Source of the DNA: Bacteroidota bacterium
GTDB lineage: Bacteria; Bacteroidota; Bacteroidia; SpSt-205; S141-50
NCBI GenBank assembly: GCA_015490695.1
Contig: WFXK01000373.1
Location: 1 to 6,442 of the forward strand
DNA length: 6,442 bases
Direction: 5' to 3'
Shown: in pieces, positions 1-4,591 of the stretch
Layout of the letters: each line of letters starts with the position of its first letter
How positions within the stretch are numbered: the stretch's first letter is position 1
Notes under the pieces: model-generated
The model's input: the letters and a program-made list of their open reading frames with translations, nothing else
The model's database searches: none
Told to the model about the DNA's origin: nothing
Translations under genes and position numbers: made by a program

Positions 1-1
1 A

Positions 2-760
2 AATTATAACTACTACGTCGTCAGAGACCCCTCCCGTTCGGTCTTCAGAGACTTCTCTAAAGGCTTTATTAACATCCTCAGCCTACGACAAGTCATAGAT
101 AGAACCAGCATAGACGCTCCAATTTACCCCCGTAGCGGTAGCATCTTTATCTTTACTCTTGAAGTAACTCCCCCCTACTCTATGTTCATTAAAAAAGATT
201 ATAAAAATCTTCCTGCCGCCGAACGCTATCATCTTTTAGAATTCCATAAATGGAAATTTGATGCAGGATTCTATATCAACTTAATTGGAAAAATGGTGCT
301 CAATCCCCGAATGCGCTTCGGTTTCTTAGGCTCTTATAATCCTGATGTGGGTCCCTCTCCATTTAATCGCTTTTACTTAGGGGGCGACGGACTACAAGGA
401 TTTAATTTAGATGGAAGAGAAGTCATCGCCTTAAGAGGATACCGCTACCCTGTCATCGGCGGTAACTACGGAACTTTAATCTATAACAAATTCACCATTG
501 AACTAAGACAAGCGCTTTCTTTAAATCCGAATGCAATGTTCTGGGTTCATGCTTTCTTTGAAGCAGGAAACGCATGGGAAAATCCCGTAGAATTTAATCC
601 TTTTTCACTAAAACGTTCTATCGGTGTGGGTATTCGGGTTAATTTACCGATGTTTGGACTCATGGGGGTAGATTATGGCTACGGCTTAGACCCTGTTTAT
701 TACAACGGTGCCCCCATCAACAGAGGAAATTTCCACTTTATGATAGGTCAACAATTTTAA
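2..760 (+). CDS. bamA: BamA outer-membrane assembly factor, C-terminal part (5' end outside window)
   Basis: This is the C-terminal part of the Omp85-family insertase that folds beta-barrel proteins into the outer membrane. The frame is open from the left window edge, giving 252 visible residues; the methionine codon at 182 is internal, because the upstream codons read as conserved barrel sequence (SIDAPIYPRSGS, then TPPYS). Visible landmarks are a PF-RF-LGGDGL segment around 358-396, an LRGY motif at 431-442 corresponding to the conserved loop-6 (V/L)RG(F/Y) motif of the family, an aromatic, glycine-rich strand pattern, and a terminal phenylalanine (QQF) fitting a C-terminal beta-signal. The POTRA domains and first strands must lie upstream of the window. 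Two OmpH/Skp genes follow at once, the usual Bacteroidota order. Another Omp85 protein such as TamA is possible in principle, but this context favours BamA. Confidence 0.93.
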   Translation, partial: NYNYYVVRDPSRSVFRDFSKGFINILSLRQVIDRTSIDAPIYPRSGSIFIFTLEVTPPYSMFIKKDYKNLPAAERYHLLEFHKWKFDAGFYINLIGKMVLNPRMRFGFLGSYNPDVGPSPFNRFYLGGDGLQGFNLDGREVIALRGYRYPVIGGNYGTLIYNKFTIELRQALSLNPNAMFWVHAFFEAGNAWENPVEFNPFSLKRSIGVGIRVNLPMFGLMGVDYGYGLDPVYYNGAPINRGNFHFMIGQQF

Positions 761-773
761 ATCCTATAAAGCT

Positions 774-1277
774 ATGCGAGTGCTAATATTTTTTTTAACT
801 ACTGCGTTTGTTTTTGCACAACGATGGGGCTACGTAGATACGGAGCGTATCTTAGAACAAATGCCAGAGTACAAAGCCGCACAACAAGAAATTGAACGCA
901 TCTCTCAACAATGGCAACAACAATTAGACCAAATGTACAAACGTATTGATGAAATGTACCAAGAGTACCGCGCCAAAGAAGTACTCATGAGTGAAGAACA
1001 AAAAAGAGCTTTTCAAGACAAAATCATCCAAGCCGAAGAAGAAGCACGACAATTCCAAAAAGAAAAATTCGGCTATCAAGGTGAGCTCTTCAAACTCCGG
1101 GAAGAAAAAATGAAGCCTATTCAAGAGAAGATTGTAAAAGCGGTGGAAAGCTTTGCAAAAGAAAAACGCATTAATATCATTGTAGATCGCAGCTCTGCTG
1201 TCGTATTCCTTTATGCAGACCCCGCTTACGATTATACCGACCAAATCATCCAACGCTTAGGATTACAAAATCGTTAA
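774..1277 (+). CDS. OmpH/Skp family periplasmic chaperone, first copy
   Basis: This is a small periplasmic chaperone of the Skp/OmpH family, expected to trimerise and hold unfolded outer-membrane proteins on the way to BamA. The 167 residues match the usual family length. Residues 1-15 form a signal peptide with a short basic start, a hydrophobic core and a likely cut after FVFA, before Gln16. The mature protein opens with the family's first strand (WGYVDTERIL, 18-27) and MPEY (30-33). A long charged, Gln-rich helix that can form the coiled-coil tentacles spans about 34-130, and the returning strand INIIVDRS is at 133-140. The tail YADPAYDYTDQIIQRLG is typical of Bacteroidota members. The ATG lies 13 bases after the bamA stop, with no Shine-Dalgarno sequence, so it is probably co-transcribed with bamA. 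Which copy corresponds to E. coli Skp cannot be told. Confidence 0.9.
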   Translation: MRVLIFFLTTAFVFAQRWGYVDTERILEQMPEYKAAQQEIERISQQWQQQLDQMYKRIDEMYQEYRAKEVLMSEEQKRAFQDKIIQAEEEARQFQKEKFGYQGELFKLREEKMKPIQEKIVKAVESFAKEKRINIIVDRSSAVVFLYADPAYDYTDQIIQRLGLQNR

Positions 1278-1287
1278 TATACTTTTG
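1257..1287 (+). promoter_or_regulatory. Weak candidate promoter just before the second ompH gene
   Basis: TACTTTTG at 1280-1287 fits the Bacteroidota -7 consensus TAnnTTTG exactly. TTAG at 1257-1260, one base off TTTG, sits 19 bases upstream. The start of transcription would fall at about 1292, practically on the ATG at 1293, so any transcript would be leaderless or nearly so. The -33 box lies inside the first ompH gene. In such AT-rich DNA this could be chance. Confidence 0.3.
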
Positions 1288-1292
1288 CAGCC

Positions 1293-1844
1293 ATGAAAAG
1301 CTTTCTATTATTCTGTAGCATTGCCATAACAGCAGCACAAGTCAAAATCGGCTACATTAACGTAGAGCAAGTCCTTTTCTTAATGCCCGAGTATAAAGAA
1401 GTAGAAAGTCAACTCTTTACTTTTGAACAAAAACTATCGGAGCAATTGAAAATCAAACAACAATATTTACAGACCAAATTGGAAGAGTATCAACAGCTGC
1501 GCTCTGAGGGAAAACTATCTGTAGAACAAGACCAACAAATGCAACAAGAGCTACTGAAGTTGCAAAAAGAAATTCAAGACTTTGCACAACAAGCAGAAAT
1601 GCGCCTTTTAGAAAAACGACAAGAACTAATGCAACCGCTTATTGATAAATTACAAAAAGCCATTGATGAATTAGCAGAAGAGTTAGGTTATGATTATATA
1701 CTAAACACTTCTATTTCAGGCACTTCAGTAGTTATTCGCGGACCCGAAGAGCATAATTTAACCATACCTTTATTAAAAAAGTTGAACATAGAAATTCCCA
1801 AAGAGCTACAACAACAAGAAAGTTTGCAGAGTGAGCAGAAGTGA
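1293..1844 (+). CDS. OmpH/Skp family periplasmic chaperone, second copy
   Basis: This is a second, clearly diverged OmpH/Skp paralogue of 183 residues. Residues 1-15 are a signal peptide (hydrophobic LLFCSIAITAA) with a likely cut before Gln16. Cys8 is not in a lipobox, so a lipoprotein is unlikely. The fold follows the first copy: strand KIGYINVEQVLFLMPEY (18-34), a long Gln/Glu/Lys-rich helical region at about 35-130, then strand GYDYILNTS (132-140). The end differs: it carries GTSVVIRG and a short hydrophilic Gln-rich tail instead of the YADPAYDYTD motif of the first copy. The gap to the first copy is 15 bases, and its last 14 bases overlap the start of murI, suggesting coupled translation. 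The expected role is OMP chaperoning, perhaps with different clients or as a mixed trimer with the first copy, which is inference. Confidence 0.88.
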   Translation: MKSFLLFCSIAITAAQVKIGYINVEQVLFLMPEYKEVESQLFTFEQKLSEQLKIKQQYLQTKLEEYQQLRSEGKLSVEQDQQMQQELLKLQKEIQDFAQQAEMRLLEKRQELMQPLIDKLQKAIDELAEELGYDYILNTSISGTSVVIRGPEEHNLTIPLLKKLNIEIPKELQQQESLQSEQK

Positions 1845-2646
1845 TTGTCCTATTGCGGTTTTTGATTCGGGGGTAGGTGGGTTAACAGTTGTTAAAGCAC
1901 TTAAAGAGCACTTGCCTCAAGAAACCATTATCTATTTCGGTGATTTATTACATTTACCTTACGGAAATAAGTCTTTAGCTTCCATTCAATACTATACAAG
2001 GACTATTGCGGCATGGTTGCGTAGGCATTTTTCGCCGAAGTTATTTGTGATTGCATGTAATAGTGCCAGTGCTGCCGCAGCAACCATATTAAAAAAGACC
2101 TTGGATATTCCTGTCATAGAAGCCATAGAGCCTACTGTAAAAGCCATCTTAAAAACAGGTATTCAAGACATTGGCATCATAGGTACGAAAGCAACGATTC
2201 AAAGTGGGGTTTATGAAGAGCGTTTAAAGGCATATCAACCGCAATTACGCATTGCTGTACTGGCAACTCCTTTATTAGTTCCTTTGATAGAAGAGGGGTG
2301 GATAGACCACCCCGCAACAAAAATGATTGTAGATACTTACTTAGATACACCTGCTTTCCAAAACATCCGTTTATTGGTTATGGCTTGTACCCATTATCCT
2401 CTATTGAAAAAAGTTATAGAAAGCCATTTTGAACACCAAAAAGTAAGATTTCTCTACTCTTCTTTTTGTATCGCACAAGCGACCATAGATTTTTTAAAAT
2501 CGCAACGCCTTCTTTCATCACGCCGTCACGCATCTGACCGTTTCTTCGTTACCGATTTATCAGACCACTTTAAGAACTTAGCAAGCACCATATTAAAAGG
2601 CAACATTCATTTAGAACAAATAGACTGGCATTTGTTGAAAGATTAA
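1831..2646 (+). CDS. murI: Glutamate racemase
   Basis: This cytoplasmic enzyme interconverts L- and D-glutamate without a cofactor, supplying D-glutamate for the peptidoglycan stem peptide. The 271 residues match the family. The N-terminal FDSGVGGLTV block (11-20) carries the conserved Asp12-Ser13 pair, and PYGNKS (43-48) is the substrate-binding loop. The two catalytic cysteines are Cys76 in ACNSASA and Cys186 in ACTHYPLL, with His188 next to the second. PLIEEGW (151-157) is also typical. The start is GTG, the first start codon after in-frame stops at 1759-1791. It lies inside the end of the upstream ompH gene (14-base overlap, different frame), so translation is probably coupled and expression tied to the bamA-ompH operon. 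The stretch around 212-217 (LYSSFCIA) departs from the more usual Gly-containing sequence there, but the active-site residues are intact. Confidence 0.96.
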   Translation: MSRSDCPIAVFDSGVGGLTVVKALKEHLPQETIIYFGDLLHLPYGNKSLASIQYYTRTIAAWLRRHFSPKLFVIACNSASAAAATILKKTLDIPVIEAIEPTVKAILKTGIQDIGIIGTKATIQSGVYEERLKAYQPQLRIAVLATPLLVPLIEEGWIDHPATKMIVDTYLDTPAFQNIRLLVMACTHYPLLKKVIESHFEHQKVRFLYSSFCIAQATIDFLKSQRLLSSRRHASDRFFVTDLSDHFKNLASTILKGNIHLEQIDWHLLKD

Positions 2647-2676
2647 AACTTATTGTTTTACTCTTCTAAAGAAGAG
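2644..2676. terminator. Two adjacent inverted repeats at the convergent gene ends, possible bidirectional terminator
   Basis: The first repeat is TAAAAC (2644-2649), loop TTATT, GTTTTA (2655-2660). It contains the stop codons of both converging genes. The second begins on the next base: CTCTTC (2661-2666), loop TAAA, GAAGAG (2671-2676), inside the last codons of the minus-strand gene. Both stems are perfect 6-bp matches. The first has an A-run and a T-run in the right places for either strand but only one G:C pair, and the second has three G:C pairs but no following T-run, so neither is a classic intrinsic terminator. The location, with only three bases between opposing stops, is the main support. 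Confidence 0.4.
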
Positions 2677-3102
2677 ACGCGTAATAAAGATACCTTCTTC
2701 ATCGCCGCTACCTGCATGGGATTCTACACCGCTGGTAACAAAAACTAATTCCCAGCCTTCTTGAGCCAACTTATTGATTTTGTCTGTAATCAAGGCATCG
2801 TTAGAAGCAATGTTTCTGAAGTTAATCCCTGTTGCACTGAAGAAGTTCAGCATTTTTGTTTCTTTAAATCGGTCTATTTTCAGTTGTCGTCGTCCGATAG
2901 CGCCCATTTTGGTGTCGGTTCCTTTAGTGCGCTCTAAGGTGTACTGGTCTACATCTAAGGGCTGAGTTGCTTCAATCATGCGGGAACGCCCTAATCCCAT
3001 CGGAATAATAGACTCTACAATTGTTACTACCTTGTACTCATACTGTTGAGCCCATAACGGCAACGCCACTACCGATAAAAGAAACGCATAAAACCTCCGC
3101 AT
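2650..3102 (-). CDS. Secreted protein of unknown function with DUF4177-like core
   Basis: This is a 150-residue protein with a clear signal peptide (MRR, then hydrophobic residues 4-17, likely cut near WAQ-Q at 18-20), so it should act in the periplasm or beyond. I chose the ATG at 3102; the frame can be extended to a TTG at 3111, but the ATG gives a better signal peptide. The mature start QYEYKVVTIVES and the C-terminal part (helix ITDKINKLAQEGWELVFV at 105-122, then IFITRLFFRRV at 138-148) resemble the small DUF4177 fold: strand, helix, GWELV strand, final strand ending in basic residues. Between them lie about 75 extra residues (GLGRSRMIEATQ, then charged sequence) that the minimal domain lacks. 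No catalytic motif or lipobox is visible. It ends 3 bases from the convergent murI stop and follows the flippase gene after 52 bases with its own candidate promoter. The function is unknown. Confidence 0.82.
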   Translation of the reverse strand: MRRFYAFLLSVVALPLWAQQYEYKVVTIVESIIPMGLGRSRMIEATQPLDVDQYTLERTKGTDTKMGAIGRRQLKIDRFKETKMLNFFSATGINFRNIASNDALITDKINKLAQEGWELVFVTSGVESHAGSGDEEGIFITRLFFRRVKQ

Positions 3103-3136
3103 AGCGCACAAACTTTAAGTTTTCTAAAACAAGTCG

Positions 3137-3167
3137 CAAAATGATAAAACTTTTCTATAACACCAAA
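3137..3167 (-). promoter_or_regulatory. Candidate Bacteroidota-type promoter for the secreted DUF4177-like gene
   Basis: Read on the minus strand there is a TTTG (3167-3164), a 19-base spacer and TCATTTTG (3144-3137). This matches the -33 TTTG / -7 TAnnTTTG pattern of Bacteroidota primary-sigma promoters with one mismatch in the -7 box. Transcription would begin near 3130, leaving a leader of about 28 bases before the ATG at 3102. The -33 box lies in the last codons of the flippase gene. It was found by eye and has not been scored against background. Confidence 0.45.
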
Positions 3168-4591
3168 CACTCCTTTTTAAAACGACGATAGAACAATGCC
3201 GCAAGTACTACAACGGCTAAAGTAACCACCACTTTTTTCCAAAAGACGCCAAACCACTCCATTAAAAACAAAGCACTTAAAAAGAAAAACAAAGGAATAA
3301 ATAACCACTTTTTTTGATAGGGGATAGGATAGTAACGTTGGGCACCTATTAAAGAAAGCACAAGCATGGTTAAATAACACAACAGGGTTGCCACAGCACA
3401 AGCAAAATACCCCCATAAGGGAATCCCTATCCAATTCACTACAATCGTGATCGTAGCACCTATGGCAGCAAAGTAAAGCCCCCATTGGGTTCTATCGCTT
3501 AGCTTATACCATAAGCTCAAATAGGTATAGAGTGCAAAAGCCACGTTAGCAAGCAGTAAGATAGGAATCACATAATGGCCTTCTCGGTATTCAGGAGGTA
3601 ATAATCCCTGAGGTAGTAACCCCCAGAAGGTAAAAGAAAGGAGCTCTTGACGAAAACCCGCAATTAGGAAAAAAACACTTAAAAGAAAGACACTATAAAG
3701 ATGAAACACTTGAGCCATTTGTTTAGGGGTTTTTTCGCCATGCCGTTTGAAAAAGAAGGGTTCTACAGCATAGCGGAAGCCTTGAGAAAACAAAGCAATG
3801 GTCATTGCAATTTTATAGTTTGCAGCATAAATGCCATTGAGTTCCAATCCTGTGCGGGGTTTTCCCATAAAATAATTTTGGTCTTCCCACCAACGAGGAA
3901 GCAAAACTCTGTCTAAGCTCTCATTGATAGCGCCTAAAAGCCCTGCCAACATAATAAACGCACCATAGCGCACCATAGGCTTCCAATACTTAGGAGCCCA
4001 TTCCAAAGAAAAAGGGATATGCATTAAAAAAGCCAATAACGTTCTTGTCGCTGAAGCAATTAAATTCGCTATCCAAACGTAAGTGATACCTAAACGCCAT
4101 ACGCCAATAAAGAGAATATTAAGTCCCAAAGTAATGAGCACATTGGTTAAAGAAATCGCAACAAAATGCCATGGTTTTTCCTTATAGCGTAAATATGCCA
4201 TAGGGAGGGCAGCTAAAACATCTAAAACAATAATGAGTGCTAAAAGCGCAATCCATTCTGGATGTTGCGCATACCCCAATGCTCTTGCAATAGAAGGAAG
4301 AAAAGCAAAAACGAATATTAAAAAAGTACTACAAAGTCCAAAAACAATCGTAAGGGCGTTAGTAAATGCTTGTTGTTCTGATAAAGTATGGCGGGCAAAC
4401 CGGAAAAAGGTTGTCTCCATTCCAAAAGTTAAAAAAATCAGTGGATAGAAGCTTAAAGCATACAAATCGGAAAAAATCCCGTATTCTTCAGGTTGGAACA
4501 CATAAACATATAAAGGGGTTAGTAGCCAGTTTAATACTCGGCTTACAATTGCACCGAAGCCATAAACTGCACTATGAACGAGCAGTCGCAC
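3155..4591 (-). CDS. Oligosaccharide/polysaccharide flippase, MOP superfamily (Wzx-like)
   Basis: This is a polytopic inner-membrane protein of 478 residues, a typical length for Wzx/PST flippases, which move lipid-linked glycans from the cytoplasmic to the periplasmic face. About 12 to 14 hydrophobic segments are spread over the whole length. The N-terminus has the family pattern of a basic residue in the first helix, then NWLLTPLYVYVF and PEEYGIF (34-40). The central YGAFIMLAGLLGAINESLDR (209-228) and GIYAANYKIA (253-262) with PFFF (278-281) are also typical. A hydrophilic loop at about 232-252 separates the two halves. The start is GTG at 4591; an in-frame stop lies two codons upstream and the next Met is residue 58. 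The start overlaps the end of the kinase gene by 20 bases, so the two are probably translated together. The substrate (O-antigen, capsule, exopolysaccharide or lipid II-like) cannot be read from the sequence, and no glycosyltransferase is in view. Confidence 0.88.
   Translation of the reverse strand: MRLLVHSAVYGFGAIVSRVLNWLLTPLYVYVFQPEEYGIFSDLYALSFYPLIFLTFGMETTFFRFARHTLSEQQAFTNALTIVFGLCSTFLIFVFAFLPSIARALGYAQHPEWIALLALIIVLDVLAALPMAYLRYKEKPWHFVAISLTNVLITLGLNILFIGVWRLGITYVWIANLIASATRTLLAFLMHIPFSLEWAPKYWKPMVRYGAFIMLAGLLGAINESLDRVLLPRWWEDQNYFMGKPRTGLELNGIYAANYKIAMTIALFSQGFRYAVEPFFFKRHGEKTPKQMAQVFHLYSVFLLSVFFLIAGFRQELLSFTFWGLLPQGLLPPEYREGHYVIPILLLANVAFALYTYLSLWYKLSDRTQWGLYFAAIGATITIVVNWIGIPLWGYFACAVATLLCYLTMLVLSLIGAQRYYPIPYQKKWLFIPLFFFLSALFLMEWFGVFWKKVVVTLAVVVLAALFYRRFKKECLVL

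Noticed and set aside
182..184. ATG at 182 as the start of a separate 192-residue protein.
   Set aside because: Codons from position 2 onward continue the conserved BamA barrel sequence in the same frame, so this Met is internal.
924..1253. A 109-residue open frame on the minus strand within the first ompH gene.
   Set aside because: It is antisense to a well-supported chaperone gene; its Phe/Leu-rich sequence is the mirror of Lys/Glu/Gln codons, and no domain or start signal is visible.
1314..1316. Cys8 of the second OmpH protein as a lipoprotein anchor.
   Set aside because: It lies too early in the signal peptide and Phe precedes it, so there is no lipobox; the cut near residue 15 is better.
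3119..3130. GTTTT-CT-AAAAC inverted repeat as a terminator or operator in the 3103-3154 gap.
   Set aside because: The loop is only two bases, the stem has one G:C pair, and it would lie in the leader of the small gene; such AT palindromes are expected by chance.
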